The notes under the pieces were generated by a model. The model saw only the letters and a list, made by a program, of their open reading frames with translations, did not search any database and was not told where the DNA came from. The position numbers were made by a program, and so were the translations under genes. Shown here one piece after another: positions 15,129 to 23,716 of a stretch of 48,319 nt of DNA (its first letter is position 1; each line of letters begins with the position of its first letter). The DNA comes from Rhodobacter sp. (GTDB lineage: Bacteria > Pseudomonadota > Alphaproteobacteria > Rhodobacterales > Rhodobacteraceae), in contig JAIXRW010000011.1 in NCBI GenBank assembly GCA_027484985.1, positions 1-48,319 of the forward strand, in the 5' to 3' direction.

Positions 15129-16267
15129 TGCGCGACATCCGCTTTGGCATCATCGGCTGCGGGCTAATGGGGCGCGAATTTGCCAGCGCCGCCGCCCGCT
15201 GGCTGCACCTGACCGACGCAAAGGCCCGCCCCCGCATCGTGGCCGTCTGTGATACCAACCCCGCCTTGCTCGACTGGTATGCCGACCACCTCGGCCCGCT
15301 GCAAAAAACCACCGATTACCGCGAACTCCTCGCCAACCCCGCGGTTGACGCCGTCTATTGCGCCGTCCCCCACGTTTTGCACGCCGAACTCTACCCCGCC
15401 ATCCTGGCGGCCGGAAAGCACCTGCTCGGTGAAAAGCCCTTCGGCATGGATGCCGCCCAGAACGCTGCGATCAGCCAAGCCATCGCCGCCCATCCGAACC
15501 TTCTGGTGCGCTGCTCGTCGGAAATGCCCTTTTACCCCGGCGCGCAGCGGGTGATCGATTTCGTCACATCCGGCGCCATCGGCCCGATCCTCGAGGTCGA
15601 GGCCGCCTTCCTCCACTCTTCCGACATCAACCCGCAAAAGCCCCTGAACTGGAAGCGCATGGCATCGGTAAACGGCGAATATGGCTGCATGGGCGATCTG
15701 GGCATGCATGTCCTGCACGTCCCCCTGCGCCTTGGCTGGCGGCCCGAAAGCGTGACAGCCAGCCTTGTGAAACGCGTCACCACCCGCCCCGATGGCAAGG
15801 GCGGCACGCTGCCCTGCGACACATGGGACAATGCCACCATCACCGCCACTGTCCCCCATACCCACGGCGCCTTTCCCATGGTGCTGAAAACATGGCGCAT
15901 CGCCCCGGGCGAGGCGAATACATGGTCGATCAAGGTCTTGGGCATGAACGGCTCGGCCTTTTTCAGCACCAAACAGCCCCGCCAATGGCAATACATGCAC
16001 TACACGGCGGGCGGCCCGCAGGCATGGGCGACCGAAGACCTTGGCTATACCCCGCTTTTCCACGCCATCACCGGTGGCATCTTCGAATTCGGCTTTACCG
16101 ATGCCATCCAGCAGATGTGGGCCGCGTATCTTGACGAATTGGCAGGCGGTGACGCCAAGGGCTTCCCCTGCGCCACCCCGTCCGAAGCCGCCGCCCACCA
16201 CGCCGTGCTGACCGCCGCCCTTCAGGCGGGCAAGACGGGGCAGTCGGTCAGGGTGGCCTACGCATGA
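15128..16267 (+). CDS. Gfo/Idh/MocA-family oxidoreductase of unknown substrate
   Basis: The 379-residue protein has an N-terminal dinucleotide fold (FGIIGCGLMGREFASAAARW, VAVCDTN), the family Lys-Pro motif in HLLGEKPFGMD, and a C-terminal alpha/beta domain with GCMGDLGMHVLHVPLRLGW carrying the conserved Asp and His. This marks an NAD(P)-dependent sugar or cyclitol dehydrogenase. It is a different subgroup from ApsD and from the 1-dehydrogenase at 18838. It overlaps the aldolase by one base and the PfkB gene by four (ATGA), so the three proteins are probably made together. Confidence 0.85.
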   Translation: MRDIRFGIIGCGLMGREFASAAARWLHLTDAKARPRIVAVCDTNPALLDWYADHLGPLQKTTDYRELLANPAVDAVYCAVPHVLHAELYPAILAAGKHLLGEKPFGMDAAQNAAISQAIAAHPNLLVRCSSEMPFYPGAQRVIDFVTSGAIGPILEVEAAFLHSSDINPQKPLNWKRMASVNGEYGCMGDLGMHVLHVPLRLGWRPESVTASLVKRVTTRPDGKGGTLPCDTWDNATITATVPHTHGAFPMVLKTWRIAPGEANTWSIKVLGMNGSAFFSTKQPRQWQYMHYTAGGPQAWATEDLGYTPLFHAITGGIFEFGFTDAIQQMWAAYLDELAGGDAKGFPCATPSEAAAHHAVLTAALQAGKTGQSVRVAYA

Positions 16268-17238
16268 CAAGGGCAGGCGTGGTCTGTGCGGGCAACTGGA
16301 TCGTGGATATCGTCCACACCATCGACAACTGGCCGCAGAAATCCGACCTCGTCCGCATCACGGCCGAGGCCGAAGGCACCGGAGGCGGGGCGGCGAATGT
16401 GCTTCTGGCGCTGGCCGCCTTTCGCACCGGCCTGCCCTTGCAGGCCATGGGCCTTGTCGGCACCGACCGCCATGCCGAAACCGTGCTTGCGGCGGTGCGC
16501 GGGGCAGGGGCCGACCTTTCCGGCCTGAACCGCACCGACCGCGCGCCCACCGCCCACACCCATGTGATGAACCTGCCCGGCGACAGCCGCACCTTCTTTT
16601 ACCACCCCGGCACCAATGATCTTCTGTCCGAACAGGATCTTGCCGTCGAAGCCGCCGCCACCAAGGGTGCGGCGATCTTCTACCTTGGCTATCTGAACCT
16701 TCTGGGCAGGCTTGACGCGCTGGATCATGGCAGCACGGGTGCGGCCCGCGTGCTGGCCCGCGCCCGTGCGGCGGGCATGGTCACGGCGGTCGATCTGGTC
16801 TCGACCGACCGCCCCGAATTCCGCGCCGCGGTCGAGGCGGCCCTGCCAGAAACCGACTATCTTTTTCTCAACGAGGTCGAAGCCGCCCGCGCCACCGGCC
16901 TGCCCTGCGACCCTGCCGATCCCGCAGCACTTGCCGCCGCCGCCACGCAATTGCTGGCCCGCGGCGTGCGCCGCGCCGTGGTTCTGCACAGCCCCGCGCT
17001 TGGCCTGTGGTGCGGGGCCGATGGCACGCGCCTTTCCCTTGCCCCCGATCCCGTCGCGCCCGAAGACATTGTCAGCCCCGTCGGCGCGGGCGATGCCTTT
17101 GCCGCAGGCTGCATCTATGGCATCCACGAAGGCTGGGCCCCCGAAACCTGCCTGCGCCTTGGCCACCGCGCCGCCGCCGCCGCCCTGAAAGGCGCCACCG
17201 CCACCGAAGCCATCCCCCCGCTTTCCGCCCTGCTCTGA
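16264..17238 (+). CDS. PfkB-family carbohydrate kinase
   Basis: The 324-residue ribokinase/PfkB fold protein has the N-terminal GTGGGAANVLLALAAF substrate and dimer motif (about residues 38-53) and the C-terminal signature SPVGAGDAFAAG with the catalytic Asp. FLNEVEA before the nucleotide site is also typical. It phosphorylates a sugar or sugar derivative, which here is unknown. Its ATG overlaps the preceding stop (ATGA). A strong hairpin follows 3 bases after its stop. Confidence 0.9.
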   Translation: MTRAGVVCAGNWIVDIVHTIDNWPQKSDLVRITAEAEGTGGGAANVLLALAAFRTGLPLQAMGLVGTDRHAETVLAAVRGAGADLSGLNRTDRAPTAHTHVMNLPGDSRTFFYHPGTNDLLSEQDLAVEAAATKGAAIFYLGYLNLLGRLDALDHGSTGAARVLARARAAGMVTAVDLVSTDRPEFRAAVEAALPETDYLFLNEVEAARATGLPCDPADPAALAAAATQLLARGVRRAVVLHSPALGLWCGADGTRLSLAPDPVAPEDIVSPVGAGDAFAAGCIYGIHEGWAPETCLRLGHRAAAAALKGATATEAIPPLSALL

Positions 17239-17241
17239 CCG

Positions 17242-17268
17242 CCGGAGAGGGTTCGCCACCCTCTCCGG
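17242..17268 (+). terminator. Terminator hairpin of the aldolase operon
   Basis: An 11-base perfect stem (17242-17252 with 17258-17268) closes a 5-base loop directly after the PfkB stop. There is no clear T-run. A half copy of the dispersed repeat (GGATATTTGAGCGAG, from 17279) follows. Confidence 0.65.
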
Positions 17269-17360
17269 ACCTCTCCGCGGATATTTGAGCGAGTATGAAA
17301 GGGGCAGGGCAGCCGTTTTGCGGGTCTATGCGGGCGCATAGCCCCCGGATTGAACCGAAG

Positions 17361-18371
17361 CTAGCGCCGCGCCGTGGTGCCGCGCACCACGACCGACAGC
17401 GCGGGCAATTCCTCGTGGCTCAGCGCGGCGCCTGTCATCAACCGGATCATCTGTTCCACCGCCAGCGCCCCGATCTCGCGGATGGGTTGGGCCACGGTGG
17501 TCAGTTGCGGCAGCACATAACGCGCCATCGGCATGTCATCAAAGCCGATCACCGAAACATCCTCGGGCACCCTGATCCCCTTGGCATGCAGCGCATGAAT
17601 CGCCCCGAGCGCCGCGATATCCGTCAGACCCACCATCGCATCGGCCACAACGCCCGTATCCAGCAGCGCCGCCGCCACCTCGATACAGGCCTCGAACTGG
17701 TGGCGCGGCCCCAGACGCACCGCCACCGGCTCCAGCCCCGCTTCGGCCAGACGGTCGCTGACCCCCGCCAGCCGTTGCTGCACCGGCATGGCATGCTGCG
17801 GTGCGCCCACAACGGCGATTCGCCTGTGGCCAAGGCCCAGCAGGTAATCGGCCATCAACCGCCCGCCCGCGTAATGGTCAGCCCTGACCGATACGGCCCC
17901 CGCAATCTCGCGGTCCACCGCCACCAGCGGCACGCCCGCCGCCACAAGCCGCGCCGCCGCCGTGCTTTCGGCGCTGACCGAGGCGATGATCACCCCGTCC
18001 ACCCGTTGCGCCAGCATCGCGGCGACATATTCCGCTTCGTGTTCGGGGCTTTCGGAACTGCAACAGATAAAGGCGTGATAGCCCCGCGCGAACAGCCCCT
18101 GTTCGATCACATGGGCAAGGATGCCGAAGAATTTCACGTCCAGCGCCGGCAGCAGCACCCCCACCATCCGGCTTTTGCCGCGCCGCATCAGCGCCGCGCC
18201 CGCATTGGGGCGGAATTGCAATTCCGCGATCACGGTCTCGATCTTGGCCCGCATCGCGGGGCTGACATAGCCCGACCCGTTCACCACGCGCGATACCGTG
18301 GCAATCGAGGTGCCCGCCCGTTCCGCGATCTCCCTGATCCCCGCCACGCCCTGCTCCCTTGTGACGGGCAA
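17361..18371 (-). CDS. LacI-family transcriptional regulator
   Basis: The 336-residue protein has an N-terminal LacI helix-turn-helix (about residues 10-60: GIREIAERAGTSIATVSRVV followed by the hinge region) and a periplasmic-binding-protein-like effector domain from GVLLPALDVKFFGILAHVIEQG to the end, with VDGVIIASVS, VPLVAVDREI and VSVIGFDDM as family landmarks. It faces the aldolase operon convergently, and a perfect LacI-type palindrome sits in that operon's promoter. The inducer is probably the pathway sugar or its phosphate. Its own upstream region has inverted repeats, suggesting autoregulation. Confidence 0.9.
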   Translation of the reverse strand: MPVTREQGVAGIREIAERAGTSIATVSRVVNGSGYVSPAMRAKIETVIAELQFRPNAGAALMRRGKSRMVGVLLPALDVKFFGILAHVIEQGLFARGYHAFICCSSESPEHEAEYVAAMLAQRVDGVIIASVSAESTAAARLVAAGVPLVAVDREIAGAVSVRADHYAGGRLMADYLLGLGHRRIAVVGAPQHAMPVQQRLAGVSDRLAEAGLEPVAVRLGPRHQFEACIEVAAALLDTGVVADAMVGLTDIAALGAIHALHAKGIRVPEDVSVIGFDDMPMARYVLPQLTTVAQPIREIGALAVEQMIRLMTGAALSHEELPALSVVVRGTTARR

Positions 18372-18447
18372 AGCATATCCGGCTGCCCCGGTGCCACAAG
18401 TCCCGTTCTTCGGTCAGGCGGGCGGACGGCAAGGGCGCGAAAATGTT

Positions 18448-18471
18448 AACATATATGAAAGTCTATATGTT
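18448..18471. promoter_or_regulatory. Inverted repeat upstream of the LacI gene
   Basis: AACATATA (18448-18455) and TATATGTT (18464-18471) are perfect inverted arms 8 bases apart, and an ATGTTAACAT palindrome (18443-18452) overlaps the left arm. The stretch is strikingly AT-rich against its surroundings, as expected for a promoter/operator. It differs from TGGAAACGTTTCCA, so the binding protein may not be the LacI protein. Confidence 0.4.
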
Positions 18472-18837
18472 TTCTAACCTTCGCGCCGTTTTCAACATTC
18501 GGATCGTGCCAACTATGCTGCCAGACCTGCACGGATCGCCCGATCAGTGCTAGTTTCCCTTCAATAGCTGTTAACAAGTTTCGTGTTCCATCGCCGCAGG
18601 GGGCAAGTCCCAGGGCGGCACCCTATTCGCGTCTTATTCCGTGCCGGGTGCGGATCAGTCCACCGCACCGTAATCAGTTGTAACCAGTGCTTTGTTATTG
18701 TGCGTGCCAGTTCGGCAACCGGCGGTGTCATGCCCCACAGGGCACTGCTGCGGCGGTTTGGCGTGACGGGCCGGTCCTTGGGCCGGTCCGGCAGGGGCTC
18801 CCGGTCGAAGAGGTCTTCGACCGGGGCCGCTGTTTCT
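18472..18837. other. Intergenic stretch without a recognised gene
   Basis: Between the LacI upstream repeats and the end of the sugar operon I see no supported gene. A TGTTAACA palindrome lies at 18569-18576. The region is less GC-rich than usual up to about 18710. The last part holds the hairpin at 18800-18825. Confidence 0.5.
18800..18825 (-). terminator. Terminator hairpin after the sugar catabolic operon
   Basis: A 12-base perfect inverted repeat (18800-18811 with 18814-18825) lies 12 bases after the stop of the 1-dehydrogenase gene. No T-run follows on the minus strand. It is placed to end the chvE operon transcript. Confidence 0.6.
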
Positions 18838-19758
18838 TCAGAACGCGAACGGCGCCGTGGTGATGCGGCGGCCCAGTGTCAGCGCATCGGCCACATGCAC
18901 CATCGGGGCCAGATCAACCTCGGACTGCCTTGTGCGGACCAGTTCGGCCATGCGGGCGTAAAGCGCGGGGTATTCGCCCATGATGCTGTTCACGCCGCCT
19001 GCGGGCTTTCCATCCACCTCAAGCCGGTTGCCGCCCATGCGCAGGGCCATATGGCCCTTGGCGGTTTCAAACTCCATATCCCATGTCTGCGGGCCTTCCT
19101 GACGCCAGTCGAAATCGGCCGTGACGCCACCGGAAAAGGCGATGCGCGCCGCAATCGGCGTATCGCGGTTTTCGGGAAATTCCAGCGTTGCGGCGGTCAC
19201 ATGCACCGGGGCGGGCAGAATCTCGGTCAGGATCGACAGCGCGTTGATGCCCGGATCGAACACGCCCATTCCGCCGGGCTCAAACACCCAGTCCTGACCG
19301 GGGTGCCATTTGCGCACATCCTCGCGCCATGTGATGTGGGCCTTTGTCACCACGGTATCGGCCAGCCACGCCTTGGCGGCGGCGACCGCCTCGGCCATGC
19401 GGCTGTGCCATGTGGCGTATAGGGTAACGCCCTTGGCGCGGGCCAAGGCTTCCAGCGCATGCACCTCGGCCAATGTTTGGCCGGGGGGTTTTTCCAGCAT
19501 CACATGCCGCCCCGCCCGCAGCGCGGCTTCGGCGTAAGCGTAGCGCGGCTGCGGCGGCAGGCACAGCGAAACGACCGGAATGTCGGGCCGTTCCGCCAGC
19601 ATGGTGGCGAAATCGGTAAAGGCCTGCACCCCGTCCACGGTGCCCGACCGGCTGACCGTGGCAGCAAGCTCCCAATCGGCCGAGGCGGCAAGCGCGGGAA
19701 CATGCTGGTCCCGCGCGATCTTGCCGATGCCGACAAGGGCAACCTTGGTCTTGGCCAT
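18838..19758 (-). CDS. L-arabinose / D-galactose 1-dehydrogenase (Gfo/Idh/MocA family)
   Basis: The 306-residue protein closely follows the L-arabinose 1-dehydrogenase known from Azospirillum: VALVGIGKIARDQHVPAL, VSLCLPPQPRYAYAEAALRAG, HVMLEKPPGQTL, LYATWHSR, WREDVRKWHPGQDW and EPGGMGVFDPGINALSI all appear in order. It oxidises the aldose C1 to a lactone with NAD(P). The family often takes both L-arabinose and D-galactose. It overlaps the dehydratase stop by one base (TGATG). It is the last gene of the chvE operon. No lactonase gene is seen in the operon; hydrolysis may be spontaneous or use another locus. Confidence 0.85.
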   Translation of the reverse strand: MAKTKVALVGIGKIARDQHVPALAASADWELAATVSRSGTVDGVQAFTDFATMLAERPDIPVVSLCLPPQPRYAYAEAALRAGRHVMLEKPPGQTLAEVHALEALARAKGVTLYATWHSRMAEAVAAAKAWLADTVVTKAHITWREDVRKWHPGQDWVFEPGGMGVFDPGINALSILTEILPAPVHVTAATLEFPENRDTPIAARIAFSGGVTADFDWRQEGPQTWDMEFETAKGHMALRMGGNRLEVDGKPAGGVNSIMGEYPALYARMAELVRTRQSEVDLAPMVHVADALTLGRRITTAPFAF

Positions 19759-21500
19759 CAGTGCGAATCCTTGCCCACCGGCGCGCCACGGCAGCCGCGC
19801 AGGAAATCAAGATCGGCCCCCTTGTCGGCCCCCATCACATGCTGGTGGTGCAGCATGGCATAGCCGCTTTCGGGCGGGGCGACGCGGGGTTTCCACGCGG
19901 CCAGACGGCGGGCAAGCTCTTCGTCCGACACTTCCAGATGCAGGCGGCGGTTCGGCACATCAAGCTCGATCATATCGCCGTTCTGCACCACGGCCAGCGG
20001 GCCACCTGCCGCCGCTTCGGGTGATGTATGCAGCACCACGGTGCCATAGGCCGTGCCGGACATGCGGGCATCGGAGATGCGGACCATGTCGGTGATGCCC
20101 TTCTTCAGCACCTTGGGCGGCAGGCCCATATTGCCCACCTCGGCCATGCCGGGATAACCCTTGGGGCCACAATTCTTCATCACCATCACGCAGGTTTCGT
20201 CGATATCAAGGTTCGGGTCGTTGATCTTGGCCTTGTAGTCGTCGATATCCTCGAACACCACGGCACGCCCGCGATGCGTCATCAGCGCAGGGGTCGCTGC
20301 CGAAGGTTTCAGCACCGCGCCATTGGGCGCAAGGTTGCCCTTGACCACCACGATACCGCCCGATTTCGTCAACGCGCGTTCGACCGGAAGGATCACGTCA
20401 TCGTTGTGGTTGACCACATCCTTGACCTGCTCCCACGCGGTTTCGCCCGAAACGGTCAGCGCATCCTTGTTCAACAGCCCCGCCTCGCCCAGCCGTTTCA
20501 GCACCACGGGCAGGCCACCGGCATAGAAGAACTCTTCCATCAGGTATTTGCCCGATGGCATCAGGTTCACGATCGTCGGCACATCGCGGCCCAGACGATC
20601 CCAGTCATCAAGGCTCAGATCAATGCCCACGCGGCCCGCGATGGCCAGCAGGTGGATCACTGCATTGGTCGAACCGCCAATGGCCGCATTGGCGCGGATG
20701 GCGTTTTCAAAGGCTTCGCGCGTCATCACATCCGACGGCTTCAGATCGTCCTTCACCATCTGCACGATGCGGCGGCCCGACATTTGCGCCATCACACGGC
20801 GGCGGCTATCGACCGCGGGAATGGCCGCGTTGCCCGACAGCGCCATCCCCAGCGCCTCGGCCATGCTGGCCATGGTCGAGGCGGTGCCCATCGTGTTGCA
20901 CGACCCCGCGCTGCGCGACATCGACGCCTCGGCCTCGGCAAATTCGGCCATGGTCATCTCGCCGGCCTTCACCGCCTCGCTGAATTTCCACAGATGCGTG
21001 CCAGACCCCACGCGTTCGTTCTTGTAATAGCCGTTCAGCATCGGCCCGCCCGTGACGACAATCGACGGAATATCGGTTGAAGCGGCGGCCATAAGCAGGC
21101 TGGGCGTGGTCTTGTCACAGCCCACCAGCAGCACGCAGCCATCCATCGGCTGGCCGCGCATCTGTTCCTCGATCGACATGGCGGCGATGTTGCGGAACAT
21201 CATCGCGGTCGGGCGGAACGCGCTTTCGGAAACCGAGAAAACGGGCACTTCCACCGGAAACCCGCCCGCCTCGTAAATCCCGTTCTTCACCTTTTCCGCC
21301 AGCGCGTTCAGATGCGCGTTGCAGGGGTTCAGTTCCGACCACGTGTTCAGGATGCCAATGACGGGGCGCCCGTCAAACAGGTCATGCGGGAAGCCTTGGT
21401 TCTTCATCCAGCCGCGGTGATAGATATTGTCGCGGCTATTGCCGCCGAACCATTCCTGCGAACGCAGTTTGCGGGGCCATTTGGCGGGCTTGAAGGTCAT
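19758..21500 (-). CDS. L-arabonate-type sugar acid dehydratase (IlvD/Edd family)
   Basis: The 580-residue protein has iron-sulfur ligands at Cys60 (SELNPCNAH), Cys128 (LLVGCDKTTPS) and Cys201 (SAGSCNTMGTAST), with Lys129 beside the second. This spacing matches the [2Fe-2S] L-arabinonate dehydratase of Rhizobium. The C-terminal SDARMSGTAYG holds the expected catalytic Ser. It converts L-arabonate, and likely D-galactonate-like acids, to the 2-keto-3-deoxy acid. ATG at 21500 is chosen because AGGAAG lies upstream; the annotated-frame extension of five codons overlaps gguC. It feeds the product to GguC or an enzyme elsewhere. Confidence 0.9.
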   Translation of the reverse strand: MTFKPAKWPRKLRSQEWFGGNSRDNIYHRGWMKNQGFPHDLFDGRPVIGILNTWSELNPCNAHLNALAEKVKNGIYEAGGFPVEVPVFSVSESAFRPTAMMFRNIAAMSIEEQMRGQPMDGCVLLVGCDKTTPSLLMAAASTDIPSIVVTGGPMLNGYYKNERVGSGTHLWKFSEAVKAGEMTMAEFAEAEASMSRSAGSCNTMGTASTMASMAEALGMALSGNAAIPAVDSRRRVMAQMSGRRIVQMVKDDLKPSDVMTREAFENAIRANAAIGGSTNAVIHLLAIAGRVGIDLSLDDWDRLGRDVPTIVNLMPSGKYLMEEFFYAGGLPVVLKRLGEAGLLNKDALTVSGETAWEQVKDVVNHNDDVILPVERALTKSGGIVVVKGNLAPNGAVLKPSAATPALMTHRGRAVVFEDIDDYKAKINDPNLDIDETCVMVMKNCGPKGYPGMAEVGNMGLPPKVLKKGITDMVRISDARMSGTAYGTVVLHTSPEAAAGGPLAVVQNGDMIELDVPNRRLHLEVSDEELARRLAAWKPRVAPPESGYAMLHHQHVMGADKGADLDFLRGCRGAPVGKDSH

Positions 21501-21511
21501 GGTTCTTCCTT

Positions 21512-22504
21512 TCACAACGCGGTCACGGCCACGCTGCCCGAAAGGGCAGGGGCCTTGGCAAGGGGGTTGGTCAGCGGCAGGCCAAAGGGCGCGGCCTCGA
21601 TCTCGAACACATCACCCTCGCGGGTGACGAAATTGTCGGCGAAAGACAGGGTCGCCGTGCCGAACATATGCACATGCACATCGCCGGGATGGCGGAAGAT
21701 GTCATATTTGAAATGGTGGTGTTCCAGATTGGCAAAGCTGTGCGACATGTTCGCCTCGCCGCTCACAAAGGGTTTTTCCCACACTACCGCCCCGCCGCGC
21801 CGGATGCGGCTGGTGCCCTGCACATCGGCGGGCAGATCACCGATCAGGATTTCGGGGCCAAAGCTCGCCTGTCGCAGTTTGGAATGCGCGAGCCAAAGGT
21901 AATTCACCCGCTCGGTCACATGGTCGGAAAACTCGTTGCCCAGCGCCCAGCCAAGGCGGCAGGGCGTGCCATCGGGGGCCACCACATAGATGCCCGCAAT
22001 CTCGGGTTCCTCGCCGCCATCCTCGGCAAAGCCGGGCATGGTCAGCGCCGCCCCCGGCGCAATCGCGGTGGTGCCGTTGCCCTTGTAGAACCATTCGGGC
22101 TGCGCGCCGACCTGCCCCGCCGCAGGGCGCCCGCCTTCCAGCCCCATGCGGAACATCTTCATGCTGTCGGTCAGCACCTCGGCCCCTTCCAGCTTGGCAT
22201 GCATCGCGTTGCGGGCGGATGCGCTGCCCAGATGCGTCAGCCCCGTCCCCGTCAGGTGCATATGCACGGGGTCGGGGTGGGAAATCGGCAAAAGCACCCG
22301 CCCCGCCGCCAGAAGCGAGGGCAGATCGACCGCCTCGCCCAAGCCCCGCTCGGCCACCACGGCCGCAACCTTGCGCTTCGACCCTGCGGCCTCCATCGCC
22401 AGTGCATAGGTGCTGGCCGTGCCGCGCAGCACCGCCGCCTCCGATCCTTCGCGCACCACCACGGCGGTTTTGCCATCCGGCCCGACAACTTGGGAAATCA
22501 GCAT
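21512..22504 (-). CDS. gguC: GguC / AraD1 family protein
   Basis: The 330-residue protein is of the fumarylacetoacetate-hydrolase fold. The likely metal ligands are in EEPEIAGIYVVAPDG and GWALGNEFSDHV, and the C-terminal DVHVHMFGTATLSFAD is typical of GguC. The gene is known next to the chvE-gguAB transporter in Agrobacterium. Its product is often called AraD1 and is probably involved in handling the 2-keto-3-deoxy sugar acid, though its reaction is not firmly established. Here it lies between gguB (12 bases upstream) and the dehydratase (11 bases downstream), which supports that role. Confidence 0.8.
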   Translation of the reverse strand: MLISQVVGPDGKTAVVVREGSEAAVLRGTASTYALAMEAAGSKRKVAAVVAERGLGEAVDLPSLLAAGRVLLPISHPDPVHMHLTGTGLTHLGSASARNAMHAKLEGAEVLTDSMKMFRMGLEGGRPAAGQVGAQPEWFYKGNGTTAIAPGAALTMPGFAEDGGEEPEIAGIYVVAPDGTPCRLGWALGNEFSDHVTERVNYLWLAHSKLRQASFGPEILIGDLPADVQGTSRIRRGGAVVWEKPFVSGEANMSHSFANLEHHHFKYDIFRHPGDVHVHMFGTATLSFADNFVTREGDVFEIEAAPFGLPLTNPLAKAPALSGSVAVTAL

Positions 22505-22516
22505 CTGTCCGGCCCC

Positions 22517-23716
22517 TTATTTGTTCTTGTTGTACACGTCGAAGATCACGGCAGCCAGCAGCACCAGTCCCTTGATCACCTGTTGGTAATCGATCCCGAT
22601 GCCCAGAATGGACATGCCGTTGTTCATCACCCCCATGATCAGCGCGCCGACCACCACCCCGATGATCTTGCCCGATCCGCCCGTCATCGACGCCCCGCCG
22701 ATGAACACGGCAGCGATCACATCAAGCTCGAACCCCACGCCCGCCTTGGGGGTGGACGAATTCAGGCGGGCGGCGACGATCATGCCCGCCAAAGATGCAA
22801 GCACGCCCATATTGCAAAAGGTCAGGAACACCAGACGGTCGGTATTGATACCCGACAGTTTCGCCGCCTTTTCGTTGCCGCCCAGCGCATAGACACGGCG
22901 CCCCGTTGTCGTGCTTTCGGTGAAAAAGGCGTAAAGCACCGTCAAAAGCCCAAGGATGATGACCACGTTGGGCAGGCCACGGAACGTCGCCAGCTTATAG
23001 CCCACAAACATCAGCGCGACCGTCACCACGATGTTGCGCGCAAGAAACATCGCCATCGGTTCGGGGGTGATGCCGAATTCCGCATCCCGCGCCCGCGCCC
23101 GCCAGCCCAGCCACACCACGATGGCCGCCGCCACAGCCACGATCACCAGCGCCGTGACATTGGGTTTGCCCACCGCGAACAGGTCGGGGATGAAACCCGT
23201 AGAAAGCGACTGGAACGATTTGGGAAAGGGGCCGACGTTCTGGCCGTTCAGCAGCCACAGCGTCAGCCCGCGGAACACCAGCATCCCCGCCAGCGTGACG
23301 ATGAACGAAGGGATGCGCCAATAGGCGATCCAGTATCCCTGCGCCGCCCCGATGGCCGCCCCGATCAGCAGACAGGTCGGGATCACGGCATAGACCGGCC
23401 AACCCATGTTCACCGTCAAAACGGCAGCCACCGCGCCCGTAAAGCCCACGACAGACCCGACCGAAAGGTCGATATGCCCCGCCACGATGACCAGCAGCAT
23501 CCCCAGCGCCATGATGATGACGTAAGAGTTCTGCAAGAACAGGTTGGTGATGTTCTGCGCCGAAAGGAAATCGACCCCCAGCATCCCCCGCACGACCAGC
23601 GTGAAGAAGATGACAATCGCCACCAGCGCCAGCAGCATCCCGTTCTCGCGCAGATGCCCGCCCAGATGTGCGCCAATACCCTTGGCCCCGCCCGATGCAG
23701 CCGTATCCGCCATCAT
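22517..23716 (-). CDS. gguB: Multiple-monosaccharide ABC transporter permease
   Basis: The 399-residue protein is a hydrophobic BPD/RbsC-type permease with about ten membrane segments. Landmarks are the early [17 protein letters not shown] and the late [38 protein letters not shown] (split by the EAA-like loop). It forms the membrane channel for ChvE-delivered sugars. Its ATG overlaps the gguA stop (ATGA). A second ATG at 23713 is equally usable. Family length agrees. Confidence 0.92.
   Translation of the reverse strand: MMADTAASGGAKGIGAHLGGHLRENGMLLALVAIVIFFTLVVRGMLGVDFLSAQNITNLFLQNSYVIIMALGMLLVIVAGHIDLSVGSVVGFTGAVAAVLTVNMGWPVYAVIPTCLLIGAAIGAAQGYWIAYWRIPSFIVTLAGMLVFRGLTLWLLNGQNVGPFPKSFQSLSTGFIPDLFAVGKPNVTALVIVAVAAAIVVWLGWRARARDAEFGITPEPMAMFLARNIVVTVALMFVGYKLATFRGLPNVVIILGLLTVLYAFFTESTTTGRRVYALGGNEKAAKLSGINTDRLVFLTFCNMGVLASLAGMIVAARLNSSTPKAGVGFELDVIAAVFIGGASMTGGSGKIIGVVVGALIMGVMNNGMSILGIGIDYQQVIKGLVLLAAVIFDVYNKNK

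Noticed and set aside
14307..17238. Sulfoglycolysis (YihT/YihV-like) for the aldolase operon
   Set aside because: A PfkB kinase and class I aldolase fit superficially, but there is no sulfoquinovosidase, isomerase, sulfolactaldehyde enzyme or sulfonate transporter, and the dehydrogenase is Gfo/Idh/MocA.
18583..18720. Possible tRNA-like or small RNA gene upstream of the sugar operon end
   Set aside because: No cloverleaf arms or T-loop could be built; only AT-rich palindromes are present.
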